Below, piece by piece: positions 34,753 through 45,448 of a DNA stretch of 51,598 nt. Within the stretch, counting starts at the first letter, position 1. Each line of letters starts with the position of its first letter. The DNA is taken from positions 1 through 51,598 of the forward strand of contig SEAY01000010.1 in the NCBI GenBank assembly GCA_004144865.1. Reading direction: 5' to 3'. The stretch comes from Comamonadaceae bacterium. GTDB lineage: Bacteria; Pseudomonadota; Gammaproteobacteria; Burkholderiales; Burkholderiaceae_C. A model generated the notes under the pieces. It saw only the letters and a program-made list of their open reading frames with translations, searched no databases and was not told the DNA's origin. The translations under genes were made by a program, and so were the position numbers.

Positions 34753-37700
34753 ATGCAGTTACCCGGCGTGAACCGGACCATCCCCATCCTCCCGCAAGAG
34801 CACCCCGAGGCGCCGCAGCGCGTGGTGAAGGTGCGCCGCGACTACAACAACTGGGTCGCGAGCGAGACGCTGGAGGATTACGCGCTGCGCTACACGCCGC
34901 AGCGCTTCCGCAAGTGGTCGTCGTGGCGCGTCGCCAATACCGCCTTTGGCGCCGCATCGTTCCTGATCCTGGAGGCGGTGGGCGCCACGCTGCTGGTGCA
35001 GTACGGCTTCATCAACGCCTTCTGGGCCATCCTGGCAACCGGGCTGATCATCTTCCTGGCCGGCCTGCCGATCAGCATCTACGCGGCCCGCTACGGCGTG
35101 GACATGGACCTGCTCACGCGCGGCGCCGGCTTCGGCTACATAGGCTCCACGCTCACCTCGCTGATCTACGCGTCCTTCACCTTCATCTTCTTCGCGCTGG
35201 AGGCGGCGGTGATGGCCTATGCGCTGGAGCTCGCGCTGGGCATCCCGCCGAGCTGGGGCTACCTCGTGTGCGCGGTGGTGGTGATCCCGCTGGTGACGCA
35301 CGGCGTCTCGGTCATCAGCCGGCTGCAGCTGTGGACCCAGCCGCTGTGGCTGGTGATGCTGGTGGTGCCTTTCGTGTACGTGCTGGTGCGCGATCCTGGT
35401 GCCTTCGCGGGTGTCCTGCACTATGCGGGGGAGAAATCGGCTTCGTCCGGCTTCGACCTGCACCTGTTTGGTGCCGCGCTCACGGTCGGCATCGCCCTCA
35501 TCACGCAGATGGGCGAGCAGGCCGACTACCTGCGGTTCATGCCGGCGCGCACCGCTGGCAACCGCGGGGCCTGGTGGGCGGGCGTGCTGGCGGGCGGTCC
35601 CGGCTGGGTGATCCTGGGCGTCCTCAAGATGCTGGGCGGCGCGCTGCTCGCCTACCTGGCGATCAAGCACATGGTGCCCACGGACCGCGCGGTGGACCCG
35701 AACCAGATGTACCTGGCCGCGTACGAGTACGTGTTCCCGCACTACGGGTGGGCGGTGGCGGCCACCGCGCTGTTCGTGGTGGTGTCGCAGCTGAAGATCA
35801 ACGTCACCAACGCGTATGCGGGCTCGCTCGCCTGGTCGAACTTCTTCTCGCGCGTCACGCACAGCCACCCGGGCCGCGTGGTGTGGGTGGTGTTCAACAC
35901 GCTCATCGCCTTCATGCTGATGGAAATGAACGTGTTCCAGGCGCTCGGCGAAGTGCTGGGGCTCTACTCCAACATCGCCATCGCGTGGATCATGGCGGTC
36001 GTCGCCGACCTGGTGGTGAACAAGCCGCTGGGCCTGTCGCCGCGCGGCATCGAGTTCAAGCGCGCCTACCTGTACGACGTGAACCCGGTGGGCGTGGGCG
36101 CGATGGCGCTGGCCTCGACCTTGTCCATCGCCGCGTACCTCGGCGCGTTCGGGGCGGGGGCACAGGCGTTCTCGGCGTTGATCGCGATGGGCGTGGCGTT
36201 CGTGACCGCGCCGTTGATCGCATGGGCGACGAAGGGGCGCTACTACCTCGCGCGGACCGGCGAAGTTGCCCACCGCCTCCAGCGCTGCGTGATCTGCGAA
36301 CGCGATTACGAAGGCCCTGACATGGCGCACTGCCCCGCCTACCAGGGCCCGATCTGCTCGCTGTGCTGCACGCTCGACGCGCGCTGCGGCGACCTGTGCA
36401 AGCCGCACGCGAGCCTCGCGGCGCAATGGTCGGGCGCGTTGCGCGCCGTGCTGCCGCGGCCCATCTGGCCCTACCTCGATACCGGGCTGGGCCACTTCCT
36501 CCTGCTGATGCTGGTGATCGCGCCCCTGCTCGCGGCGCTGTTCGGCCTGCTGTACCACCAGGAGCTGCAGGCGGCCGGAGAAATGGCGCAGGCGTCGCTG
36601 CGCGCCACCTTCGTCAAGGCCTACCTCGCGCTGCTGGTGGTGGCCGGCATCGTGGCCTGGTGGCTGGTGCTCGCGCACAAGAGCCGCCAGGTGGCGCAGG
36701 AAGAATCCAACCGGCAGACGCACCTGCTGGTGCGCGAGATCGAGTCGCACCGCCAGACCGACGAGGCCCTGCAGCAGGCCAAGCAGGTCGCCGAGCAGGC
36801 GCGCCACGCCGCCGAGCAGGCCAACAACGCCAAGAGCCGCTACATCAGCGCCATCAGCCACGAACTGCGCACGCCCCTGAACAGCATCCTCGGCTACGCG
36901 CAGCTGATGGGGGAGGACGCGGCGATCCCCACGCACCGCAAGCATGCCGTCAACGTGATCAAGCGCGGGGGCGAGCACCTGCTCTCGCTGATCGAAGGCA
37001 CGCTGGACATCGCGCGCATCGAGTCCGGCAAGCTCACGCTGAGCGTCAAGCCGATGCACTTTGCCGACTCCGTGCACGAACTCGCCAGCCTGTTCGAGAT
37101 GCAGGCGGCGGCCAAGGGCCTCGCCTTCCGTTTCGAAGCCCTCGGCCTGCTGCCGGAGGTGGTGCGCGGCGACGAGAAACGGGTGCGCCAGATCCTGATC
37201 AACCTGCTGGGCAACGCGATCAAGTTCACGTCGGCGGGCCACGTCATCTTCCGAGTGCGCCACGCCCGCGAGATGGCGGTGGTGGAGGTGGAGGACACCG
37301 GCCCGGGCGTGGGCACGCAGGAGCTCGCGCAGATCTTCGAACCCTTCGCGCGTGGCAACAGCGCCAGCCACTCCGCACCGGGCGCGGGCCTGGGCCTCAC
37401 CATCGCGAAGATGCTCACCGACCTGATGGGCGGCGAGCTGTCCGCCACCAGCACGCCGGGCGCGGGTTCGGTATTCCGCGTGCGGCTGTTCCTGCCGCAG
37501 GTGCGCGCGGACCTGCCGCCGTTGCCGGCGCCGAAGCTCCGCCGCGGCTACGAAGGAGCGCGCCGTCGCATCCTCGTCGTGGACAACGAGGAGGCTGACC
37601 GCGAGCTGCTGGTGGCGCTGCTGGAGCCGCTCGGCTTCGAGCTGCGCACCGCCGCGAGCGGCCACGATGCGCTCGACCTGCTGGCCGCCGGCGTGCAGCC

Positions 37701-38198
37701 CGACGCGATCCTCGTCGACCTCGCGATGCCGGGCATCGACGGCTGGGAAACGATAAGGCGCATTCGCCGCATGCCCGGCGTGCGGGCCCGCATCGCCGTG
37801 GTTTCCGCCAACGCCTTCGACAAGGGCCTGGAGAACGACGCCGGCATCCCTCCCGAGGACTTCATCCTCAAGCCCGTGCGGCACGGCGAGCTGCTGGACT
37901 GGCTGGAGCGGCAGCTCGCATTGCGCTGGCTGCAGGAGCCCGCCGCGCTCGCACCGCCGCCCGCGCCCGTGCCGGCGTGCGCGGCCTGGCCACGCGACGA
38001 ACTCCTTGCGCCGCTGCAGCACGTGGTGCAGCTCGGTTACTACCGCGGCATCCAGCAGCAGCTCGATGCCATCGAGAAGGCGCAACCGGAATGCGCTGCC
38101 TTCACGGTACGCCTGCGCGAGATGGCGCGCCAGTTCCAGTTCGAGGCGATCGCGCGCGAGCTCGCGCGGCCGCGCCCCGCGGCGCAGGGGGCGATGGG

Positions 38199-38202
<4 letters not shown>
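34753..38202 (+). CDS. NCS1 transporter-histidine kinase-receiver fusion
   Basis: This 1149-residue protein joins an NCS1 (cytosine/purine/allantoin permease) domain with about 12 membrane helices (about 40-500; [20 protein letters not shown] is its typical start), a Cys-rich module (C512, C515, C527, C535, C538, C539, C545, C549 plus His 526 and 552), two more membrane helices (about 575-640), a HisKA (H703 in [13 protein letters not shown]), a HATPase ([13 protein letters not shown]) and a REC domain (D989). The transporter part probably senses or co-transports a nitrogen compound such as urea or a purine product. The ATG at 34714 is an alternative start. The next gene is its likely response regulator. 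Confidence 0.93.
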
Positions 38203-39146
<944 letters not shown>

Positions 39147-39148
39147 GG

Positions 39149-39168
39149 GCGTAGGTTCCCTCCTACGC
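39149..39168. terminator. Short hairpin after the response regulator
   Basis: GCGTAGG (39149-39155) and CCTACGC (39162-39168) form a 7-bp stem with a 6-base loop, 2 bases after the stop codon. There is no T-run, so it might be an mRNA-stability element, a weak terminator or part of the TCCTACGC box upstream of the next gene. Confidence 0.4.
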
Positions 39169-39199
39169 ACCAACCTCTGGCGCGGCCCGACAATGGTGC

Positions 39200-41401
39200 G
39201 TGGCCAACTCGACAGTTCGCGCGCGGCTTCTCGGGCTGGTGCTGGTGTTCATGGTGCCGTTCGCGCTGGTCGCGGCCGGCACCATCTACTACGTGCACGC
39301 CAGCAAGCAGCGGCAGTTCGAGGGCACCCTGACCGAAGCCACCCGCGCGCTGTCGCTCGTGGTGGACCGGGAGATCGCGCGGCGCGATGCCGTCGCCCGC
39401 ACCCTGGCCCAGTCGCCGACGCTCTCCGCCGGCGACCTGCGGGCGTTCCACGAATACGCGCGCACCGTCGCGCCGGACAACAGCACGGTGGTGGTGCTGG
39501 CCGACCTGGACGGGCGGCAGATCCTCAATACCCGCCGCCCCTTCGGCGAGACCAACCTGCCGCGCACCGTCTACACCCATGAGCAGGTGAAAGCGGCCCC
39601 CGGCGGCACGCTGGTCTCGGACCTTTATTACGCGCCGCTCGGCAAGCAGCACAGCTTTGCGGTGACCGTGCCGGTGAATCGCGGCGGCCGCACGCTCTAT
39701 CTCCTGTCGTACGCGGGTTATGCATCCGCGCTGCAGAACGTGTTGCACGACCAGAAGCTCTCCAAGGCCTGGTTCGCGTCGGTGCTGGATTCGAAGGGGG
39801 TGGTTGTCGCCCGCAGCCGCAACCCGGAGAAATACGTGGGCAAGCCGGCCAGCGAGAGGATGCGCGCAGAGATCGGTGGCGGCCGCGACGGCTTGTTCGA
39901 GAGCCGCGCGCTCGACGGATCGGAGATCCTCGCGTCCTTCAGCACGGCGCCACACTACGGCTGGACGGTCGTGATCGGCGTGCCGCTGGCGCAGGTGGGC
40001 TCGCCGGTCGTGGCCGCGGCCGGCTTCGCGGCGCTTTCGGCGCTGCTGCTCCTCGCCGCGCTCTGGGCCGCCGCCCGCATCGGCGGCGGCATCGCGCGGC
40101 CGGTGCTGCAGGCGCGCGATGCGGCGCAGCGCATCGCCCGCGCCGAAGCCGTCGAAGTGGTTCCCACCGGGCTGGCGGAGATGGACACCGTGCTGCAGGT
40201 GCTCTCGGATACCAGCCACGCCGTGCAACGCGCGAACCGCGAGATGCAGGAGCGCGTGCGCGAGGCGCTGGCCGAGGCCGACAAGGCGCACCAGGCGGTG
40301 CTGCAGAACCAGCGCCTGGAAGCGCTGGGCCAGCTCACCGGCGGCGTGGCCCACGACTTCAACAACCTCCTGATGGTGGCGGGCAACTACACCCACCTGC
40401 TGCGCGCGCGCCGGCCGGAGCTTGCCGGCACGCAGGAAGTGGCAGGCATCGAGCGGGCCGTCGCCAACGGCGCCAAGCTCACGCGCCAGCTGCTCGCCTT
40501 CGCGCGCCGCCAGCCGGTGCGGCCGGAGGCCATGCAGCTGCAGTCGCGCCTGCCGGAGATCGCATCGCTGCTGAAGGCCAGCCTCGGCAGCCGCGTGCAG
40601 CTCGCGTGCGAGGTCGCACCCGATACGCGGCCCGTCCTGGTGGATCCGGCCGAGTTCGAGCTGGCGCTGATCAACCTTGCGGTGAACGCGCGGGACGCGA
40701 TGCCTGACGGCGGCACGTTGCGCCTGGCCGCGCGCAACGGCGAGGCGGACATGGTGTGCCTCGAGGTGGCCGACACCGGCAAGGGCATCCCGGCGGACAT
40801 CCTGCCCAAGGTGTTCGAGCCCTTCTTCACCACGAAGCCGGTGGGGCACGGAACGGGCCTGGGCCTGAGCCAGGTGTACGGCCTCGCCCGGCAGGCCGGT
40901 GGCGAGGCCCGCATCGAAAGCGACGATGGGCGTGGAACGCGCGTGACGCTGCTGCTGCCTTCGTTGCGAAGCGCGGACCTGCCCGCCGCCGACCCGCGCG
41001 AGGAGGCGCCAGCGCCGGCGCGCGTGGAGCACGCGCTGCTGCTGGTGGAAGACAACGGCGAGCTTGCGACCGTGACGGAGCAGGTGCTGCAGGCGGCCGG
41101 GTTCCGCGTCACTCGCGCCGAGAGCGGCGATGCCGCCCGCGCGTTGCTGGCCGCGGGGAGCGTCTTCGACATCGTCCTGAGCGACATCCGCATGCCGGGC
41201 GGCATGGACGGCATCGCACTGGCGCGCTGGCTGCGCGAGCGGCATCCCGCGTTGCCGGTGGTGCTGATGACGGGCTACAGCACCGAACTGGCACAGGCCC
41301 GCGCGCTCGGCCTGCAGGTGCTGCCCAAGCCGTCGCCACCGGCAGCGCTACTCGACGCACTGGTGCGGGAGCTGGGCACGGGATCGTCTGCGGCAGGGTG
41401 A
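39200..41401 (+). CDS. Membrane hybrid histidine kinase (Cache-like sensor)
   Basis: This 733-residue kinase has membrane segments at about 9-29 and 270-291 enclosing a periplasmic sensor of roughly 240 residues of the double-Cache type (DREIARRDAVARTLAQSPTL near 55; YGWTVVIGVPLAQV before the second helix). A cytoplasmic linker and coiled coil follow, then HisKA with H385 in GGVAHDFNNLLMVAGNY, HATPase (NLAVNARDAMPDGG, GTGLGLSQVYGLARQ) and a C-terminal receiver (D662 in VLSDIRMPGG). The GTG at 39200 opens the frame; the ATG at 39193 is in another frame. It may feed into the adjacent response regulator. Confidence 0.92.
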   Translation: MANSTVRARLLGLVLVFMVPFALVAAGTIYYVHASKQRQFEGTLTEATRALSLVVDREIARRDAVARTLAQSPTLSAGDLRAFHEYARTVAPDNSTVVVLADLDGRQILNTRRPFGETNLPRTVYTHEQVKAAPGGTLVSDLYYAPLGKQHSFAVTVPVNRGGRTLYLLSYAGYASALQNVLHDQKLSKAWFASVLDSKGVVVARSRNPEKYVGKPASERMRAEIGGGRDGLFESRALDGSEILASFSTAPHYGWTVVIGVPLAQVGSPVVAAAGFAALSALLLLAALWAAARIGGGIARPVLQARDAAQRIARAEAVEVVPTGLAEMDTVLQVLSDTSHAVQRANREMQERVREALAEADKAHQAVLQNQRLEALGQLTGGVAHDFNNLLMVAGNYTHLLRARRPELAGTQEVAGIERAVANGAKLTRQLLAFARRQPVRPEAMQLQSRLPEIASLLKASLGSRVQLACEVAPDTRPVLVDPAEFELALINLAVNARDAMPDGGTLRLAARNGEADMVCLEVADTGKGIPADILPKVFEPFFTTKPVGHGTGLGLSQVYGLARQAGGEARIESDDGRGTRVTLLLPSLRSADLPAADPREEAPAPARVEHALLLVEDNGELATVTEQVLQAAGFRVTRAESGDAARALLAAGSVFDIVLSDIRMPGGMDGIALARWLRERHPALPVVLMTGYSTELAQARALGLQVLPKPSPPAALLDALVRELGTGSSAAG

Positions 41402-41475
41402 GGGGCCGGACCCGCCGGACGGATGTTGCCAGCGCGTGATCGTGCGGGCTAGCATGCGCGCACGGAGGGTTTTCC

Positions 41476-41832
41476 ATGCTGCCTGTGTGCGTCCAGACCA
41501 TCTTCGTGCGCGACCTGCAGGCCGCGACCGCCTTCTATACGGGCGCCCTGGGCTACGAAGTGAAGGCGACGTACGGCCCGTGCATCGCGCAGCTGCGCAC
41601 GGGCGCCACCACGCTGATCCTGCAGCAGCGCGAGGCGGGTGACGCGGTGGACGGCCCCGGCACGGTGCTGTGCTTCCAGACCGAGGACATCCAGGCCGCC
41701 ATGCGCGGCGTGCGGGCCGCGGGCGGCGAACTGCTGCACGACGGGCCGCAGCGCTGCCCGGTTGGCGTGTTCGTTTCCTTCCGCGATCCCGGCGGCGCCG
41801 TCCAGCAGCTCCTGCAGTTCGACGCGCGCTGA
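41476..41832 (+). CDS. VOC-superfamily (glyoxalase-like) protein
   Basis: This 118-residue protein has the paired beta-alpha-beta-beta-beta pattern of vicinal-oxygen-chelate proteins (VQTIFVRDLQAATAFYTGAL; GTVLCFQTEDIQAAMRGVRA; VFVSFRDPGGAVQQLLQF). Family roles range from metal-dependent dioxygenases and glyoxalases to antibiotic-binding proteins, and no specific one is indicated. GGAGGG lies before the ATG. Confidence 0.88.
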   Translation: MLPVCVQTIFVRDLQAATAFYTGALGYEVKATYGPCIAQLRTGATTLILQQREAGDAVDGPGTVLCFQTEDIQAAMRGVRAAGGELLHDGPQRCPVGVFVSFRDPGGAVQQLLQFDAR

Positions 41833-41913
41833 TACTTCCGCAGGGGCCTTGTCGATTCCGGGGTGGCGCGTTCGTCGTCCAGGTGAGGGCCTTCCTCGCC
41901 GAAACAGGAGACC

Positions 41914-42363
41914 ATGATGAGCAACACCGTCCGACTGCATCGCGTCCTGCGCACCAAGCCCGAGCGGCTCTACCGCGCCTTCACCGACCCCGCCGCCATG
42001 GCGAAATGGCTGCCCCCCAACGGATTCACGGGCACCGTGCACCAGATGGACGCGAAGGTCGGCGGGACCTGGCGCATGTCCTTCACCAATTTCTCCACCG
42101 GCCAAAGCCACTCGTTCGGCGGAACTTACCTGGAACTGGTTCCGGGCGAGAAGCTTCGCTACACGAGCCGCTTCGACGATCCCAACCTGCCCGGCGAGAT
42201 GACCACCACCGTCACGATCACCAACACGCCGTTCGGCTGCGAGATGCAGGCGGTGCAGGAGGGGATCCCGGACGTCATCCCGGCCACCGCGTGCTACCTG
42301 GGCTGGCAGGAATCGCTGGTGCTGCTGGCGAAGCTGGTGGAGGCCGAGATCCCGAACGAGTGA
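41914..42363 (+). CDS. SRPBCC/AHSA1-family protein
   Basis: This 149-residue protein has the START-like fold of the Aha1/CalC group: VRLHRVLRTKPERLYRAFTD at the start, MAKWLPPNGFTG, DAKVGGTWRMSF, PGEKLRYTSRFDD and a closing helix GWQESLVLLAKLVEAE. These small proteins bind hydrophobic ligands, or are toxin-antitoxin-like or stress proteins; here the role is unknown. AGGAG precedes ATGATG, so either Met may serve as start. The tail faces the next gene convergently. Confidence 0.88.
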   Translation: MMSNTVRLHRVLRTKPERLYRAFTDPAAMAKWLPPNGFTGTVHQMDAKVGGTWRMSFTNFSTGQSHSFGGTYLELVPGEKLRYTSRFDDPNLPGEMTTTVTITNTPFGCEMQAVQEGIPDVIPATACYLGWQESLVLLAKLVEAEIPNE

Positions 42364-42372
42364 GCCGCAGGC

Positions 42373-42855
42373 TCAGGCGACGGCCTTGGGCCGCGCCTCG
42401 AGGCCGGCCAGTTCGACCAGCCCGCCCAGCACCGCCTCGCAGGCCGCGATGAGGAAGGGATGGCGGTCCTGCCCGATGGAGCTGCACTCGTGCACCACGA
42501 GGTCGCGGTAGACCGTCGCCACTTCGAACAGCTCCCAGTCCTCGCCTTCGAAATGCTGCGCGCCGGGAGCCGCGCCGCGCAGGCGCAGCACTTCCTCCAC
42601 CAGTTCGACGGGGCCGGCATGGCGGTATTGCCGGTGCCGCATCTCCGCCGTGCTGGCGGGGCGGCCGGATGCATGCACGACCAGGGAACGCGCGAGCGCT
42701 TCCACTGCCGACACCAAGGTCACGAGACGCGTGGAGCCCATCTCCGCGTGCGCCGTGGCGAGGCGCTGCTTGATGCCGCGCAGGCGCGCGGCGGGCGTGG
42801 CGATGGCGTAGGTGCGTTGCAGTTCCTGGGGGTGTTCCAGCAAGTCGGATGGCAT
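42373..42855 (-). CDS. Hypothetical protein with HEPN-like Rx4H motifs
   Basis: This 160-residue helical protein is not assigned. It contains two similar segments, LARSLVVHASG (about residue 55) and YRDLVVHECSS (about residue 117). The second fits the Rx4H pattern of HEPN ribonuclease/nucleotide-binding domains, and the overall all-helical character (LVTLVSAVEALARSLVVHA) agrees. A real HEPN assignment needs profile evidence. No antitoxin-like partner lies next to it on the same strand. Confidence 0.65.
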   Translation of the reverse strand: MPSDLLEHPQELQRTYAIATPAARLRGIKQRLATAHAEMGSTRLVTLVSAVEALARSLVVHASGRPASTAEMRHRQYRHAGPVELVEEVLRLRGAAPGAQHFEGEDWELFEVATVYRDLVVHECSSIGQDRHPFLIAACEAVLGGLVELAGLEARPKAVA

Positions 42856-43030
42856 GCGCCGAAGTGTAGGTGCACGTAAGAGCGGTGTCCGCGTACTTCA
42901 GCACGCTCCGCGCGTGTAAAGCGATCCGCTGTCGCTCGGCGGTCACAGCGACCGCTGCGCGTGTTGCGGCGTCGCCATGAACATGCGCGCGACGCTTCGC
43001 GCGCGCACCGCGGCGTGGTACATCCGGTGC

Positions 43031-43348
43031 ATGGCCGGGCAGTGTTACAGGTTACGCGCGTGCGCCCTCGGGCTGTCCTTCCTGCTCGCGGGCTGCGTGG
43101 TGGTGCCCCGCACCATCGAAAGCTACGACTCCCATTGCCGCATGGTGGCCAGGCGCATGACGCTGGACGCGATGCAGGTGGCGACCCTCGGCGGCTGCAA
43201 CAACGAAGGCTGCGCGGTGCTGCTGGCGGCCGCCGGCGTGACGGCGGCCGCCAGCGCCATCGTCTCCGGCAGCATCGCCGTGATCGGCAACGTGGTGTAC
43301 TGGCTCGAGCGCCAGGGGCGCTGCGACCCGCTGGATCCGCGCGCCTAA
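43031..43348 (+). CDS. Hypothetical lipoprotein
   Basis: This 105-residue protein starts with a lipoprotein signal (LRACALGLSFLLAGC, lipidated Cys about residue 22) followed by VVVPRTIESYDSHCRMVARR, a Cys pair in LGGCNNEGCAV and a hydrophobic segment AAAGVTAAASAIVSGSIAVI. A start at 42977 would give 18 more residues. The family is not recognised. The end overlaps the pdxA-like gene by 4 bases tail-to-tail. Confidence 0.7.
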   Translation: MAGQCYRLRACALGLSFLLAGCVVVPRTIESYDSHCRMVARRMTLDAMQVATLGGCNNEGCAVLLAAAGVTAAASAIVSGSIAVIGNVVYWLERQGRCDPLDPRA

Positions 43349-44352
43349 GCGGCCCTTTGCGCCGCCATCCGCACGCACAGGTCGAAGGCGTGCTGCAGTC
43401 CGTCGACGCGCGCGATGCCGCGGCCCGCGATGTCGAACGCGCTGCCGCTGGCGGAAGTCGCCACCGGCACCGGCAGCCCGCCGTGCAGCGTGACGCCCTG
43501 CTCGAACCCCATCAGCTTCATCGCGATCTGGCCCTGGTCGTGGTACATCGACACCACCGCGTCGAAGTCGCCGCGGCGCGCCGCGATGAACACGGTGTCC
43601 GGCGACCACGGCCCGCTTGCGTCCAGCCCGTCACGACGCAGGCGCTCGACAGCCGGGGCGATCACCTCGATCTCCTCGCGCCCGATGGAGCCGCCGTCGC
43701 CCGCATGCGGATTGAGGCCCGACACCGCGATGCGCGGCCGCGCGATGCCCGCGCGGCGCAGTGCGCCGTCGAGGATGTGCACGGCCTGGCCCACCGCTTC
43801 CTGCGTGATGAGGCCCGCCACCTCGCGCAGCGGGACGTGCGAGGTCACGCGTGAGGTCCACATCCGTCCCGTGATGTTGAACTCGCACACGAAGCCGGGC
43901 ACGCCGAAGCGGCCCTGCATGTAGCGCAGCTCGTCCTCTTCCTGCATCCCCGCGAGGCGCAGCGAATGCTTGTTCATGGGCGCGAACACGATGCCCTGCA
44001 CGAGGCCCGCGCCTGCGAGATCCGTGGCGATGGCCAGCGCCTGCAGCACGGCTTGGCCGGCCGGCGCGCTGCACTGGCCGAGGGGCGCCGCGCCGGCAGG
44101 TTCCGGCTGCACCAGGTGCGTGATGCGTCCCGGCTCGAAGCGCAGCGCTTCGCCCGGCGGCACCGGCAGCACGTCCAGGGATGCGCCGGCGATGCGCTCG
44201 CCGCCTGCCAGCACCGACGGCGGCGCGATGAGAAGCACGTCGGCCGCCTGCGTCGCGGCCCCGGCCGCGAGCAGCTTCACGCCCATCTCCGGGCCCACGC
44301 CGGCGGGATCGCCCAGCAGGAACGCGATGCGGGGCCGCAGCTGCTCGCTCAC
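43345..44352 (-). CDS. pdxA: 4-hydroxythreonine-4-phosphate dehydrogenase-like (PdxA family)
   Basis: This 335-residue NAD-dependent dehydrogenase/decarboxylase has the family motifs FLLGDPAGVGPEMGVK, FAPMNKHSLRLAG, the metal-binding His residues in GLNPHAGDGG and MYHDQGQIAMK, and SASGSAFDIAGRG. The GTG at 44352 makes a GTGA overlap with the stop of the upstream Bug protein gene. PdxA makes the vitamin B6 precursor, but copies linked to transporters often belong to the PdxA2 group acting on other hydroxy-acid phosphates; which applies is not decided by sequence. Confidence 0.9.
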   Translation of the reverse strand: MSEQLRPRIAFLLGDPAGVGPEMGVKLLAAGAATQAADVLLIAPPSVLAGGERIAGASLDVLPVPPGEALRFEPGRITHLVQPEPAGAAPLGQCSAPAGQAVLQALAIATDLAGAGLVQGIVFAPMNKHSLRLAGMQEEDELRYMQGRFGVPGFVCEFNITGRMWTSRVTSHVPLREVAGLITQEAVGQAVHILDGALRRAGIARPRIAVSGLNPHAGDGGSIGREEIEVIAPAVERLRRDGLDASGPWSPDTVFIAARRGDFDAVVSMYHDQGQIAMKLMGFEQGVTLHGGLPVPVATSASGSAFDIAGRGIARVDGLQHAFDLCVRMAAQRAA

Positions 44353-45338
44353 AGGCCCTCCGTCTTGATGTTGGCGTCCTTCACCAGCTTGCGGAAGCGC
44401 TCGAACTCCTGCCGGTTCATCTCGGCGAAGCCGTCGGAGGTCAGCGTGCCGACCTCGCCGCCCATGCCCTTGATGCGTGCCTGCACGTCGGGCATCCTCA
44501 GCACCTTCACCAGTTCGGCGGTGAGCGTGTCCACCACGGGCTTCGGCGTGCCCGCGGTGACGTAGAGGCCGTACCAGGTGGCGACGTCCACGCCCTTGAT
44601 GCCGGCTTCGGACATGGTGGGCACGTCCGGCATCTCGGCGGAGCGGCGCTCGGCCATCACGGCCAGCGGACGGAACTTGCCGGCCTTGATCTGGCCCATG
44701 GCCGACGAGGTGGAATCGAACATCATCGTGACGTCGCCGCCGATGATGTCGACGTGCGCCTGCGCGCTGCCCTTGTACGGTATGTGGATGGCCTTGGTGC
44801 CGGTGGCCAGGCCGAACGCCTCGCCCGCAATGTGCTGGGTGCTGCCGATGCCGGACGATGCGTACTTCAGCGCGCCCGGCGCCCGGGTCATCGCCGCCGT
44901 CAGCTCCGGCACCGATTTGTAGGGCGACGCGGCCGACACCACCAGCACGTTGGGCATCACGGCAACGAGTCCGATTGGCTGCAGGTCCTTCAGCGGATCG
45001 AACTTGAGCTTCAGCAGGTGCGGCGCGATGGCCTGCGCGGTATTGGTGGCGAGCAGCAGCGTGGTGCCGTCGGCGGTGGCCCTCGCGGTCATCTCGGCCG
45101 CGATCGTGTTCGACGCACCCGGCCGGTTCTCCACCACGACCGATTGCTTCAGGTCCGTAGCCAGCTTCTCCGCCAGCATGCGCGCCAGGATGTCGGTGCC
45201 GCCGCCCGGCGACGCGCCCACCATGATGCGCAGCGGCTTGTCGGGCCAGCTCTGGGCCAGGGCGGGTGCGCCTGCGGCGAGGCAGAAGCCGAGGGCCGCG
45301 AGGCGCAATGCGGCGCGGCGGCGAGAGATGACGGGCAT
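44349..45338 (-). CDS. Tripartite tricarboxylate transporter (Bug) substrate-binding protein
   Basis: This 329-residue periplasmic protein starts with a twin-Arg-like/Sec signal (SRRRAALRLAALGFCLAAGA, cleavage after ALA near residue 28). The mature part has Bug-family features: WPDKPLRIMVGASPGGGTDI, VVENRPGASNTIAAE, HIPYKGSAQAHVDIIGG and MPDVPTMSEAG. Bug proteins bind carboxylates and are very numerous in Burkholderiales. AGGAG lies 8 bases before the ATG. Coupling to pdxA suggests the ligand is related to the PdxA-like substrate. TctA/TctB membrane parts are absent here. Confidence 0.93.
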   Translation of the reverse strand: MPVISRRRAALRLAALGFCLAAGAPALAQSWPDKPLRIMVGASPGGGTDILARMLAEKLATDLKQSVVVENRPGASNTIAAEMTARATADGTTLLLATNTAQAIAPHLLKLKFDPLKDLQPIGLVAVMPNVLVVSAASPYKSVPELTAAMTRAPGALKYASSGIGSTQHIAGEAFGLATGTKAIHIPYKGSAQAHVDIIGGDVTMMFDSTSSAMGQIKAGKFRPLAVMAERRSAEMPDVPTMSEAGIKGVDVATWYGLYVTAGTPKPVVDTLTAELVKVLRMPDVQARIKGMGGEVGTLTSDGFAEMNRQEFERFRKLVKDANIKTEGL

Positions 45339-45448
45339 GGCTTGTCTCCTGGTGCGCGCCGATCGGTCGCCGGCGATTGGCCGCAGGGTACGGGCGCCAG
45401 CCATTCCCAGCCAATGAATTTCCCGAAATAATCCATGCCGATCCGTAT

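Noticed and set aside
39193..39582. ATG at 39193 as start of a separate gene
   Set aside because: It is in another frame from the kinase and gives an Arg-rich shadow product; the GTG at 39200 starts the recognisable membrane kinase.
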